Shown: positions 47,591 through 60,047 of the stretch, piece after piece | Numbering within the stretch: the first letter of the stretch is position 1 | How the letters are laid out: the number at the start of each line of letters is the position of its first letter | NCBI GenBank assembly: GCA_016987375.1 | Contig: PJRA01000314.1 | Location: forward strand, 18,294 to 82,293 | Direction of reading: 5' to 3' | DNA from: Brachionus koreanus | Lineage: Eukaryota > Rotifera > Eurotatoria > Ploima > Brachionidae | Length of the DNA: 64,000 bases | Program-made: the position numbers and the translations under genes | The notes under the pieces: model-generated | Seen by the model: the letters and a program-made list of their open reading frames with translations, nothing else | Database searches by the model: none | Told to the model about the DNA's origin: nothing

Positions 47591-48166
47591 TAAATTTTTA
47601 ACAGAAAAGTTAAAGATTTGTGAATACTATCTCGCCAAATTAAAAATGAATTTTTATTTATTAAGAACCGATTTAGAATTTTTAATAATAAATTTTGGTG
47701 AAATTCAAATTGATTTTTCGTCCAGTAAGAAAACTTGGACAAAATCTTATTTTTGTTTTTGTGCTTATAATATTTTTCACTGAATTATTAGATTTTTTCG
47801 TTATGCTCTCGAAATAAAATCACTAAATAATTATTAAACAATTAATTTTTTGAATAAAAGATTCAAACTTAAATTTAACTTAAATTAACAAAATCCTGAA
47901 TTTATATAGCCGAAACCCAATAAGGCTTGTCTTGTTCTCATATGAAAAAGATAAGATTTAAAAGCTAAATAATAAATTATATTTAAGAATATACCCAGCA
48001 TTTTTGGGCACCAGCTACAAAATCAAAAATTTAACCAAATAAAAATAGAATTTATTATTAAATTTAAAATTAAAACATAAAAAAGAAAAAAAAGTATTCA
48101 CTTAATTATTTTTTCAAGAAATTTTAAATCATAAATTTTGATCTAATTTTTCTACATTAGATTTGA
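47591..48166. other. Convergent 3' flanks of CAB39 and the glucuronyltransferase
   Basis: AT-rich; no gene or structured element recognised. Confidence 0.5.
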
Positions 48167-49109
48167 TTATAAGTCGTTTAAGACATTTTTTTCAAAAATT
48201 TGATTCATATATTTTCGTTTTACAGACAAAGTTTTGGAGTGCCATACTAAAAGATTTCTGCAGCAATTAGCTTTAGGCTCTAATTGATTAGCTTCAACTT
48301 TTAAATCTATTAAAAGACTTCCTTCTAATTCCTGTGACTTGTTTGTTGTAAATTTTGCTTTATTATATCTATGCAATAGATTCGTGTTAATTGCAAATGA
48401 AGCCATGTCTAATGGAAATTTTCTCTTCGGTAAAAAGTATGCAAACCATCCAACAATTTTATTTTCTGAACACTTAGGCTTTTCGTAATATAAACCACCG
48501 ACTAATCCAACAGGAAAAGCTGAAATTCGGTTAGTTGATCTTATTTCTTCAAATACTTCAACATCATATACATTGTCATCATCTGCGAAATAGACAATTC
48601 CGCTTTGGTTATTTTCTCGAATCCAATCGATTGCTAAATTTCGCTGAATTACCCCTTTATAAATGCTTGGCGGACTAGTAATATTCCATGGGCTTTTGAT
48701 ATTTAAATGTACGCATTGAATTTTTGACGAACTCAAAAAATGCCTAATTCGTTTAGACTTGTATCCGGCATCTTCAATCACAATCCATAAAATTTTTGGT
48801 ATCAATTTCAATGTATTCATTATGCGATGTAAATCGGCCAATTGAGTAACTCTTTTATAAGTTGGAGTAATTATGTAAATAGTTGGTAGAAGTTCAAAGC
48901 TTTTAAACTTATTTATGTAATTTATTTGAAAGTTTTCTGAAATCGGAAATAACAGTTCATTGTTGATACGAACAATATTTGTTAAACGTTTGACTTTAGT
49001 AATAAAATTGAAATTCTAATACAAAAAAAAATCAGTGAAAATTACTTTCAAAATTTAATGCTATAATTCCGATAAAAAAAATGAAAGCTGTTAATATATT
49101 CTTCATCAT
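48167..49109 (-). CDS. Beta-1,3-glucuronyltransferase (GT43, B3GAT-like)
   Basis: Two exons, 49109-49046 and 48993-48167, with a 52-bp intron, 296 residues. The N-terminus is a short cytoplasmic tail and a signal-anchor (LTAFIFFIGIIAL), so a Golgi type II protein. The catalytic domain opens IYIITPTYKR, continues LWIVIEDAG, carries the metal-binding DDD at 159-161 (VYFADDDNVYD) and reaches LVWHSKT near the C-terminus, all GT43 hallmarks. Enzymes of this family add glucuronic acid to galactose, either completing the proteoglycan linker (B3GAT3) or making HNK-1-type epitopes (B3GAT1/2). The size fits, but the subfamily is undecided. An acceptor 19 bp upstream of the chosen one would break the frame. 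A second in-frame ATG lies one codon after the first. Confidence 0.92.
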
Positions 49110-50560
49110 AAATCGAATAAAGATTGTTTAAAAAATTATTTCAATAATTACAACCTTAATTAAAAGCATTTAAAAAAATTTGAATATTAATAAAATCCTT
49201 ATGTTCGACTAAAAATTACCAATGATAAGCAATATTATAAAAATTCATCATCAGTCAAGCACATATTTCAATAAAATTAATCTTTTTGATAAATTGAATT
49301 TTGAGATTTAAGATAAAAAAAAAACTTTTTCTGCTCGCAGTCTATAATTCGTATTGTAAAATTTATCACCAGAACAAAAGGTTGTATCAAACAAATTATA
49401 TTACTGCAAAAGCTGTGCATTTATTCAAAATAGTATATGTATAAAAATTCGACTAAAATTTAATTTAGTCGAATTCGATTTAAGATTCTGGAATTTTTAA
49501 AGCTCTAGAATTTCAAAATGCATATTTGAAACAATAAACCAATCAAAATAATAATTATTTAGATGGTTTATTAAATTTTAATAAAAGAAAATAACAAATT
49601 ACTACAGTGGGTATTTTAAATAGGACATGGCCTTAATGGTCGCGATTTAAAAACCATAAAAGGTGCCATACCGTACCTATCGTACTGTATTATTTAAAAA
49701 TTTAGCTTTATTTAAAATAATAAATAAATTTTGATAAATTTGTCTTTAGTGCATTTTGCAGAGATTTTGCACATCTTTAGAATACTTTAATTATTGATGC
49801 AAATTAGAATGTTGCACTGGGTTGCATTTTTTGTATTTTATTTGTGCCAAATTTCCTTTTTAATTAATTAAACTAAAGAGAAAACTCCCATCACTAATTT
49901 TTAATGACCTAATGGACCGGTCTAAGCTCTATTGGTAAAGCCAATAATTAACCAGACATGTGCAAAAAGAAAAAAAACAATTTTAAAGTCTTTTCGAAGT
50001 CAAGTCAGTGAATTTTACTGTTTTTTTTACATTTTTTATACTTTTTTAAAGTTTTTTTTTTTTCAAAAAAATAACCCTTTACGAAATTTTACGTAAAATA
50101 CGGCAAAATTACGTCATTTTACCTCAGAACCCTGAGTGAAATCACCGATGTATATTTACAATCTTTCAGGATTGTAAAAGTGTTTTAAAAGTCAATTTTA
50201 ATAAATGTAAAAATTTAGGAGTTTCTAATATAATTTAACATGATATACCTCACTATAAATTTTTTATTTAGTTTTTTAAAAAATAATTTTGCATTATTCT
50301 TGGACAATTTATTGAACATTTGAAATAAATTTCATAAAAAGACTTACTCGTAAGAAGGTTTATTTGGAAAAAAAAATTTATCATGGATAAAATATCTCAG
50401 TATTTAGATTAAAATTAGCTTGTGAAAATTTTTATTCATGAAAAATTTTATAAAAATTTAGTAATCTGAAAATTTTTATTTAATTTTTATCATTTATTAA
50501 ACATGATACTATTTATCCACAATAAATAGCATATTTAGATTAAATGATTGATTAAATATT
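49110..50560. other. AT-rich intergenic stretch with a small hairpin
   Basis: No gene seen. AATTCGACTAAA and TTTAGTCGAATT (49446-49475) form a perfect 12-bp inverted repeat around a 6-nt loop. Two patches of mixed composition (49605-49690 and 49905-49960) have no recognised identity. Confidence 0.45.
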
Positions 50561-53500
50561 CTAAAAATATCCGTTTATGATTGCAATAGGTAGAAGAAGA
50601 AAACAAAAAATTATAAAATTTTTCAGACATACTTTCCAGTTTGAATTTGGAAATACGTATTCTCCTATATGACGAGTTAATTTATTCAATTCATGTGAAA
50701 TACATAAGAACATAAAAATTGAAATAATTGAATTGAGCACTGTGTAATCAGGTAATAGTACTAATATTCCACTTGAATCAGCTGCCAGCCATATATGATA
50801 AGAGCAGACATACAATTCTAAAGATATTTTCCCAATCCAGCTAAAAATAAAACTACACTTTTCCCTCAAAATTTGAAGGGTATTTCTAACAATGAAATAT
50901 GAAACAACAGGTACAATCATTAAATAAGGAATGTAAATGTCACATTCTTTTTTAGATTTGCATGAAAAAACAAAAAATATACTAGAAAATAAACCGATCA
51001 AAGAAATTAATACAAGAATAATCTTTTTCTTTAAAGATAATGCAAATTTATCTCGTCGTTTTTCTCTAAATTCAAGATTATCGTTTTCATGTAGGTCAAG
51101 ATTATTTTCATAATCATCTATCAAATTCAATTTACGCAAATAACAGCAACCTAAAGCAAAAATCATTCCAAAAATTGTAGAATAGCAATTAGTCGACCAA
51201 ATTTTATGCCAATCAGTTAAAACTTGTTCTGAATTAACGAACAAAAATTTCCATGGTCGTGCCATGAATATTTTTTCGAAAAGATTGTTTGAAAAATTCA
51301 AAAATGTAACAATACCAGCCAGTAAAACCAATTTGATTAGCATATAAAAATAGTGATTTGAATTTTCTTTTGCTGTATTTTCCGATACTCTTGGGTACAT
51401 TACCATTGCTAAATAAATGCATACAAACCAGAACGTTATCAAAGGGACAAATTCATAAAATTGATACATTCTGTTCATGGTGAAACAGAGCATAATTGGT
51501 AGAAAATTTAACCGAAACAAAATCTTAAATAAATAAATAGGATGAAATGATTAATTTTAAAAAAGTAATTTATTTTACTTCGAAAAAACGAGTAATTCCA
51601 AAATTTGATGTATTCCAGAAATACATGAAGTGACCATAACCACTCAAAAATAAGTATGCTCCAGTGAAAAGTCTTATAGTTAAATAAAGAAAGATGTTTT
51701 TTTCTGCTCCACTCAAACGATAGAATAAGATAAAAATCTGCATGAAACCTTTCAGTTCATCAGTTTGATATCGATTCATTACTTTTGCAAGTGGTAATTT
51801 ATCTTGAAAAAAAATTCCCACAATAGACACATATATTAATGGAGTTAAAAATGTTATAATGGAGAAATGTTTATTTTCTTTCATAAAATAATTAGCTCTA
51901 AAATAAAATAAAATTCTTCATTAAATTGAAATAAAAATAAAATTTAAATTACCTGTCACAAGCAAAAAAATAAAACATATAAAATGCAAATTTGGATAAT
52001 GCTTTGAATAGACTGAATAGACTATGAGTAGAGTTGTATAAAGTTGCATTTTTACAGCTTGTTGTTAAACTTATTTCAGGTCCGAACATATTTATGCGAT
52101 GGTTTAAATATCTGATGAAGAAAAAACGGCACAAGTACAAAAGTAATGTTGTAAAAAATATTATTATAAAAACAGAAAAAATTATTTTTTGAAGAATTGT
52201 AATATTTTCTGGTTGAGAACAACAAGAAGCATCAATATAATTCATTTTGCTATTACAATAAAGGTTCAGTAAAATTTGAGTGTCGATTTTTAATGCTTTT
52301 CTTCCAATTAGGTATCCATCGATACTGTCTTGATACATATTTTTTGAAACAAGACGACTTGAGCTCCATGTATTTATTGGTGAATTATACAATATAGCTT
52401 TTGAAACTCTATTAAACTCATCTATTTCATCATTTGTAAATTGCGAATTGTAAGTCTTGTTGAAATAATATTTGTATTCATCTAATTTATCCTGAAGCAT
52501 CCAGTAAATAGGTGATGGTTCAGACCATGACCATGAAATATCATCAATTGACTCGATTGGAGAATGCTTTAATTTATTTCTCCAATTGTTATCATAACTT
52601 TTGAATAGATTGATTAGACTAGTTAAATTTTGCTTAAATAAATTTATTGATTCTTTGATTGTCATATTGAGATTTATGTAGTGCTAAAAATAATAAATTT
52701 TTTTTAAATATTAATTAATAATATTAGTAAAAGTTTTTGAAATTTTTCAAATAATCACACTAAGACAAAATTTGAATTGAAAATATCAAAAAGAATTAAT
52801 TTAATCTTTAGTGCTTTTTTTAACACTAGAAGGCCCGGCTGATTTTTCATGAAAATTTAAAATAAAGTTATTAAGATAATTTGAAAATATTCTTTGAGAA
52901 TTTATTCGTTTTCTAAAAAATTACAATTTTAATTTTTAGCTAATAAAAGTCATTTTTTTTAAATTTTAACTATTTATATGTGATAAAATTCAAGTTTCAA
53001 TTTTTCAAAAAAGAGTCTAAAAATCCCCTCGAGCGTTCTAGTGTTAAGAAAGTTCAATAAAATCTTTTAATATTGAAATTTTTAATTATTTAGTGATATA
53101 CTTACACTTGCCATTCCAATTATCATCAAGTTTGGCCTTTCTTTATAAAAATGATTTTTAATAAAGTTGATAAATTGTTCATCTATTACAGGATTCCAAA
53201 CGAAACTCTAAAAAACACAATTTTAATTTAGACTTAAAAAATTTTCTGATTCTTACAATTTCTAAATTTAATTTAGAATTTGAATAAAAATAATTTTGTT
53301 CATCACATTCCGAATTTAAGTCCGTTGAGTATTCGATATCATATTTTTCTAATTTTCTAGTTAGATTATAATTTTTCCTCTTATTGACTTTTTCAATTTT
53401 TTTCGAATTTCTATCATTAAATCGAAAAAATGGATCAAATTGACCGATAAATGATTTAAAAACTTGTCGTATCCTTGCATCTCCAATAAAGGTAAACCTA

Positions 53501-53978
53501 TTCTTTCCATTAAAATATTTAACGTATTTAAAGCAAATATTAGTGTCCCTAAAAAATTATATTAATTTTAATTGAAAAAAAAATTAAAATAAAAAAACAA
53601 CTCTATTGAATAATTATGCATCATGCAACCTGATGGCTGCCACACGTCGTCAGCTCTCAGATACCCTTGTTCAAGAAGAAGATTACACGAATTACGACCA
53701 TAAAATGAATTCAAATATCCATGGTAAAGGAAAAATATGAATATTAGAAATATTGAAATTGATTTTGAAGTTTTTAAGTTTAAATATTTTTTGATATTGT
53801 GTGCAAACAATTCATTTTCACTTGGCTGATAGGATATTTTTGATTTGTCTGGTTTAATTAAACGTGTTGATATTTGAAGCTCACTGTACTCGTTTTCTTG
53901 AATAAAATTTTCGTTATTATCTTCGATAGCTTGCGTTTCTAACTCGATTAAGTTTTCTTTACTGGATGAAGGTTTCAT
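50561..53978 (-). CDS. CASD1: CASD1-like sialate O-acetyltransferase homologue with degraded SGNH catalytic triad
   Basis: Six exons: 53978-53602, 53548-53257, 53207-53106, 52683-51953, 51897-51579 and 51523-50561, giving 927 residues (human 797; the N-terminus is about 90 residues longer). After a first membrane segment comes VWQPSGCMMHNYS, then the luminal SGNH-like domain and a multi-pass acyltransferase domain. Matching stretches there include ANYFMKENK, YQTDELKGFMQ, GYGHFMYFW, FRLNFLPIML and GKISLELYVCSYHIW. CASD1 acetylates CMP-sialic acid in the Golgi lumen using a Ser in GDSRIR and a His in DGLH. Here GDSR is GDAR (Ala150, codon 53478-53476) and DGLH is DGYL (Leu382, codon 52311-52309). 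The triad Asp (D379) remains. All frames are open and all splice junctions consistent, so the gene looks functional but not as this acetyltransferase. Intron 3 (422 bp) contains a MITE. The start ATG is 14 codons inside an open frame that has no earlier ATG. Confidence 0.9.
52824..53043. mobile_element. piggyBac-type MITE in CASD1 intron 3
   Basis: A 220-bp block flanked on both sides by TTAA, the piggyBac target. Ends are CACTAGAAGGCCCGGCTGA on the left and, inverted, CACTAGAACGCTCGAGGGG on the right, both followed by TTTTT. There is no coding capacity. It lies wholly inside the intron between exons 3 and 4. Confidence 0.85.
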
Positions 53979-55884
53979 TCTGATACCTAATTCATCTTTA
54001 TTAAAATTATATTTCGTCAATAAAAAATTATTTGAATAAAATTTCTACAAGCTAAATATTATGCACATAAGAATTTTTTGTTATAATTAAAAATCAAGCT
54101 TCAAAATTATGAATGAATAATTCATTTCATTAGGAAAACTAATTCATTTTATATTCAAATTAGTAGAAAATAAAATGAAATTAAACCATTCAAGGAAAAC
54201 ATGATTCAAAGTAACTCAATCTTATAAACTTTATTTCAACGACAAAAAGCTTAATTTTTTGTCTTTTTACTAAATATTTAAAAGAAATATTTTTTTAAAT
54301 TTTTTTTTTTCAAAAGTATTGAAAGAAAAAAGCAGTTAATACTAAATCATTGGTAATTAAAACCAAAAACAAATGCTAAAAATGTTTTTAACTTTATTTT
54401 CTTAAGGTTTTAACTAATTCTCTAAATTAATGATAGTCTTACATTCAAAGTTGCATCAATAGTCAAAGTCTCTTAATGATGCGCAAATTCTCTTCAAAAT
54501 GAATTACAGCCAAATTTGTCCAAACTTAAATTATGTTAAATTTGCACAGTTTTACCAGAATGTTCTTAAAAGTGTAACTATGAATGTTGCATTTAAAGAA
54601 TTTGCTTTTTATCTTTAAAAAAAGTTATAAGAATTTTTTAAATATTTTCACAGAACCTAAAATTTCCCTGTTATTTTTAAAGTCTAATAAGATTAAGAAT
54701 GAACTTTGAACTTTTATTTAAGCACTAATTGAAAATTAAATATTCAGATTTTAATTAAAAAATTTTCGATATTTAAAAAATGATGTAGGATTAATAAAAT
54801 TTTAAGCTTATTCATTTAATTAATAATCTTACCTTTAAAAAAAACTAGTTTCGAGCAAATAAAATTATTTACAAAATCTGATAACCTATAAAATTTTAAT
54901 TTATTTGCATAAATAAATTAAGAAATAACTAAATTTCAATAAAGGTGAATTTATAAAATAAAATTAGAGAATATTTAAATTTTAGTTCTGAACTTAACAT
55001 TAAATTCTCTAACGACCGAATTTTTTTCAAAGTATCAAAACTAAATTGCTGAATTAGTAATTAACACTAAATTAATAGATATTTTGATGATGATTAAAAT
55101 TTTGAATTAAGCCGAAATTAGTTTTACAATTAATTAATTTGGTTTTATCTAGTTTTTCATAACTATTCCAGTGAAAAGTGGATTGAAAATTTTGTTATTT
55201 AGACAACTTTTATTTTGATTTAGATAAAAAAAAGGCTAATCTTTTTTGTTACTTTTTATTTTTAATTAAAATTAAGAAAAAGTTTTAATAATAAAGAAAA
55301 TTAAAAAAATTGAAAAAAAAATCATAAAAGTCGAAAATAAAGAAAAAGGATAATTAAGTTCCAAATAGAATTTTCAAAGAGTCATAAAGAATAATGAAGA
55401 AATTTTTTTTACTTTTAAGGTGTTAAAATGAAAAATTTATTAGCTTTGCCAAGATTTAAACAAAAATAATAGCTAAAAATGAAAAATTTCAAAATTAAAC
55501 AACAACAACAACAATATATGTCGTCCAATTTTATTTGTTTCCAATTTTATTCGTAGCCTTTTCATAAAGAAATTAAATAAAAAAAAAAAAAACAAGATTT
55601 TTTTTAAATTTTTATGTTTCAAAAATTTTTTACACTACACACACCGATTTACAAAAATGAAAAAATCCGCGTCTCAAAAAATATCCGAGTCTTTACTGAC
55701 TAAGCCACGATAAAGTAAATAGAAAATTAGGGGATTATTCGAAACAATTTTAAAAGAAACTCGGCTTCAAGTCTTTAAACGGAAAATTGTCATTCCACAT
55801 TATTTTTTAAATTATAAAGAACTTAAAATCTATTTCGATAGAAAAACAAAAAAAAATAAAATATTATTGTTGTTGTTATGAATA
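53979..55884. other. AT-rich intergenic stretch, CASD1 5' flank and GSK3 3' flank
   Basis: No gene seen. A short AAC/CAA triplet run is at about 55498-55515. The GSK3 3' UTR probably occupies part of the right end. Confidence 0.5.
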
Positions 55885-57575
55885 TTAGGCTTGATTGTCC
55901 AAATCGTTCGGCTGATTGCTTGGATTTAGAGTAAGTGAGTCGACTGCTGAATTTATATTTGTATTTGAAAGGCTATTAGAATTTAGCAAATTTGACGATA
56001 TTGGCTGATTTGATGTTGTGGACGCGTTCACTGCAGCCGAAGCGGTGGCAACATTAGCTAGAGTGGCAGCCGCCGACTGTGACGATGCTGCTTGTGATTC
56101 AACTATTTCTGTGTGAGTAGTATTCGTAGTATTTTGAACCGATTGTATATGTGAAGGAATAAGACGGCTATTTAAATGCGGAGCGATAGACAGCTCATGA
56201 GAAGTTAAATTGAACAAAGGTGGCAAATCTTTGCCATTCGGTAATTTGATATTTGGCTCACGGAGTTCGTCGAAGAACGCATGCGCACAAGCTTCCAATG
56301 GAGTGATGCGCGACGTTGGCGTATATTCAAGCAGTTTACTAGTCAAATGAATCGCTTCAGGAGGCGTGCGAGGACGAAAAACTTTGTTCCACGGATGTGC
56401 TCTTATTTGAGGAAACTTAAATTCTTGGTAATTCGGATTCATTTGGCGTATTTGCTCTCGAGTAGGTGTTCCCAAAACTTTTATTATTTCGACTAGTTGA
56501 TCCACGCCCGAATCTCCCGGAAATATAGGCTGGCCTAGAAGCAATTCAGCTAATACACATCCAGCTGACCAAATATCTATATTACACGTGTAGTCTGTAG
56601 CCCCGAATATCAATTCTGGAGCACGATAATAACGTGAGCATATGTATGACACATTTAGCTCGCCTTTGATTAATTGTTTGGCACTTAAAATAATTTTTTA
56701 TCAAAATTTTAATCAATAATATTTTTAAAAGATTTTTGTCCAAATTTTTTGTCTAATAAAATTATTTTAATAGAGAAATCTATGTTTTAATCTTAGACGA
56801 TTTTACTAAAATAAAATCAAAAACTTACCTTCCAAAATCACAAAGTTTTAGCACAGCTGTTTCAGGATCAAGTAGTAAGTTCTGTGGCTTTATATCTCGA
56901 TGACAAATTCCCATCGAATGTATATATGCGAGACTGCGAAATAATTGATACATAAATAATTTAATATAGAACATAGGTATTGTTTGCTTTGATTTAGCAT
57001 AGTGTCGCGCTACTTTATTTACTGTTTCTGGTATAAATTCAAGTACTAAATGCAAATAAACTTCTTCGCGTCCAAACTTAGAAGAAAATTGTAAACAATT
57101 TTGTTTAAATATTCATTTGATAACTTACTCTATCAGAGCTGCTAATAAAAAAAAAATAGAGTAGTTGAACAATATTTTGATGATCTAGACGACGCATAAT
57201 TTGCAATTCACGGTTCTAAATTTTTTATAAGTTAAAAAAAAATATCTATTAACATAAATCATTAATTTTTCAAATACTTTATAACGCCTGTCCTGTAGTA
57301 CTTTCTTAATAGCAACAAGTTCATTGGTGCCAGATAATTTAGCTTGATACACCACACCAAATGAACCGTTTCCAATTACTTTGGCATCTGTGTAGCTTAT
57401 TTCTTCGGTTTCATCATCTCCCTTACCTTTAGTGGCAATCACAGTGGTAATTCTTGGTTGTTCGCTTGATCTATCTTTTTTTAAAATCAACAGTGAGAAT
57501 ATTATCATCAGAAAAGTGTTTTAAATAAATTGTACTTGGTTGATCTTTTTTAACATTGGCATTAGCATTACTCAT
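55885..57575 (-). CDS. GSK3B: Glycogen synthase kinase 3
   Basis: Five exons: 57575-57536, 57474-57278, 57215-57129, 57076-56829 and 56683-55885, 456 residues (human beta 420, alpha 483). The Gly loop is [11 protein letters not shown], the ATP Lys is in VAIKKVLQD, and [10 protein letters not shown] and LCDFG are intact. The activation loop has [21 protein letters not shown] with the Tyr that GSK3 autophosphorylates. The pre-phosphate pocket and axin-binding regions follow human order ([16 protein letters not shown]). It phosphorylates primed substrates in Wnt, insulin and other pathways. The C-terminal 80 or so residues are A/S/N/T-rich. The N-terminus ([13 protein letters not shown], then N-R-S-S-E-Q) lacks the RxRTTSFAE inhibitory motif. 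The first exon has only 13 codons, so its join is the weakest point. Confidence 0.93.
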
Positions 57576-59552
57576 TATTTACTAAATAGACAATTGGGAT
57601 AAAGATCTAATATATTTTAAAGTCACCAACAAAAAATTTAAATGATTTCAAAAAGCGAACACAAAATGGAGGGTGTTTTTTCTCTTTTTTTTCTTCTCTA
57701 TTTCGCTAAAAAAATAAAATCTAAACAATAAATACACGCATTTAAAGGATCAAAGTAAACGAGTTTCAACAATTTATGTCTAGAGTAAGGAGTAATGTAA
57801 TTTGTCTGACTTGAAACGAATGAATTTAAGCTGCTATAAAATGATATTGGCGATACAAGAACGAACTTAAAAGAATTAAATAAATGGATAAAAAAGCGTC
57901 TAATTATTATTGATTATTTTACTTATGTGTTTTTTTTTTATTATAATAATTAGAATCAAATTAATTATTATAAAATATTATTCTTGTTGTTATTTAGTTT
58001 TATTTTATTTTTTCGTTTTGTTGATGGTTGCTGATGCTTAATTATAGTTAGCAATAGCTTAAGTTGCAACAAAATGAGTGATGCTTATTATTGACTGACT
58101 TATTGCATTTATTATTAAAATTTTTGGGTTTAAATTTCAAATATTTATATTCTTAAAAAATATGCAAAATTTAACAACTGACTTTTATATTGTCTTCACA
58201 ATTTAAAATCAAAATTTGATTTATTAAATATTTGATAAGAAAAAAGATTTAAAAATTTTTCAAATCAATATTTCTCATCGAAAAAAAAAAATTATTTTAG
58301 ACTTTTATCGCTTTTACTTTTTTTTTTGTTTAATAGTTTCATTACCACCAAAGTAAAGAAGGTAAATTAGACAGAATTTCAAACTAACTTTGAAATTTTA
58401 TATTTTTTTAAGATAACAACTTTTTTCTTTTTTTAAAATTTCGGTGAACCATTTTTGAGAACCTTCTATTATTAACATATGTGTATATATTACAAATATT
58501 CATGCTTTGATGATACATAAGACACACACACAATGAAACGTATGTAAAACGATTAATATTCAAGTTTTGCACTTCTCCTTTAACGTCTTTTGCCAAATTA
58601 CTATTTTTTTTTATCTAAAATGATTTGATGTTTAAATTCCTTAAAACAGACATAATTTTTTGAACTAGTGCAAATTCATTCTTACTTAATACCTAAAAAA
58701 AAAAGAATCTGAAAATTATCGCTAGGTAAAAAATCAATCGAAGCCAAAACAAATTCAAATATAATTTTTCTTATATTATTTATTTTTAGTCTTACTTTCT
58801 AAATTCCTAATATTAAGTTTCATAGATACATTGCCTTCCAACAATATATGAAAACTCCAGCATAAATCTTAATTAACTTGACTAAATTTATTGCTTTTCA
58901 TGTTTTATTATTTAATGATATCTTATACTAATGACTTAGCATTTAAATACTGGTCGCAGTATTTGATTCAAACCAAATTGGCATCATTTTCTATATTATA
59001 TTTCTATAATAGTTCGTATCGAATACATGAAACTATATCATAATATAAAAAGTGGATTTTCTTATTGATTTTAGTAGATACCAGGTTGTTTATTTACTCT
59101 ATTAATTCTCTAAATTGATGACAAAATGTTTTATTAATATGATTTAGATGGACATATTTATTTGATAATATGTCCATGTTTTTATCAAATTGATTCAAAT
59201 CTGATCTGATTTAAATATTCAAATTCATACAGACCAATTATCTAGCTGTTCTCCAAATAATTTAACAGTCAGTCATTAAAGGCTTATGAATTTTGGAACA
59301 AAACAAAGATAAAAGCCAGCATCTATATTAACTAGCCTTTAAAACCATTTCTCTTTTCTTTTATAATAATTATTGTAAGAATTAGATTTATTTCTCAAAT
59401 CAATAATTATTCTTTTTCTCAATTAATACTCTTAATTTTTCTTCTCAATAAACGTTTAATACTCAAAAAATAGGAAATTTTTTTTTAATTTGAGCATAAA
59501 GCTCATTTTGTACAATTTATCAGCTGATAAAAAGTCTGTATCACCGAAACTA
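57576..59552. other. AT-rich 5' flank of GSK3 and intergenic region
   Basis: No gene recognised in about 2 kb. ATGGACATATT and AATATGTCCAT at 59148-59177 form a perfect 11-bp inverted repeat with an 8-nt loop. The GSK3 promoter should be near 57580-57900. Confidence 0.45.
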
Positions 59553-59775
59553 CTAGTGCTGAGTACCATCAGTGACGATTAATGGACCGGCAAATTTTGG
59601 TGTTGGCCGTTTTGATGATCGTCTACAAAAATAAAATTTAAATAATTTTCACATACAAAAATTAGATAGATAAAAGAAATGAATTTGAGAAAAAAATTTT
59701 TTCTTCTGTGGCAATCAAGACGGCCAACACTAAGTTATTGCGGTCTAGTGGCCGTCACGGACGATACCTAACCCT
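59553..59775. mobile_element. Possible MITE with imperfect inverted ends
   Basis: The left part, GTGACG..ATGGACCGG..TTGGTGTTGGCCGTTTTGAT (59571-59615), is mirrored on the right by ATCAAGACGGCCAACACTAA and GTCTAGTGGCCGTCACGG (59714-59760). The strongest block, GTGTTGGCCGT, is identical in both arms. The patch is markedly GC-richer than its flanks and has no coding capacity. The outermost limits and target duplication are unclear. Confidence 0.55.
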
Positions 59776-60047
59776 AAAATATGGCTTCTTCAATTCTAAA
59801 AATGAATTAACTGTATTAAAAATCAATTAAAAGAAATTTCAGAGATATAAAAATTATTTTAGAACAGAATTTAGAATAAAAAAAGATTTTTTTTCGTAAT
59901 TTTTCATTTCACAATAAATAATGTTCTTTTCGTAAAGTAATTTTCCAATTATTTAAGTTTTAAAAAATTTAACATTAATAAAATTATAAATTAAATATAA
60001 ATTGTATTCATTCAGATATATTTTTTCGTATATTTAATTAAGTTGGT

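Noticed and set aside
55498..55515. CRISPR-like or satellite array
   Set aside because: Only a short CAA triplet run; no repeat-spacer structure anywhere, and the genome is eukaryotic.
56281..56496. 71-codon plus-strand frame
   Set aside because: Antisense of GSK3 exon 5.
58408..58596. 62-codon minus-strand frame
   Set aside because: Low-complexity, no motif, in the GSK3 5' flank; expected by chance.
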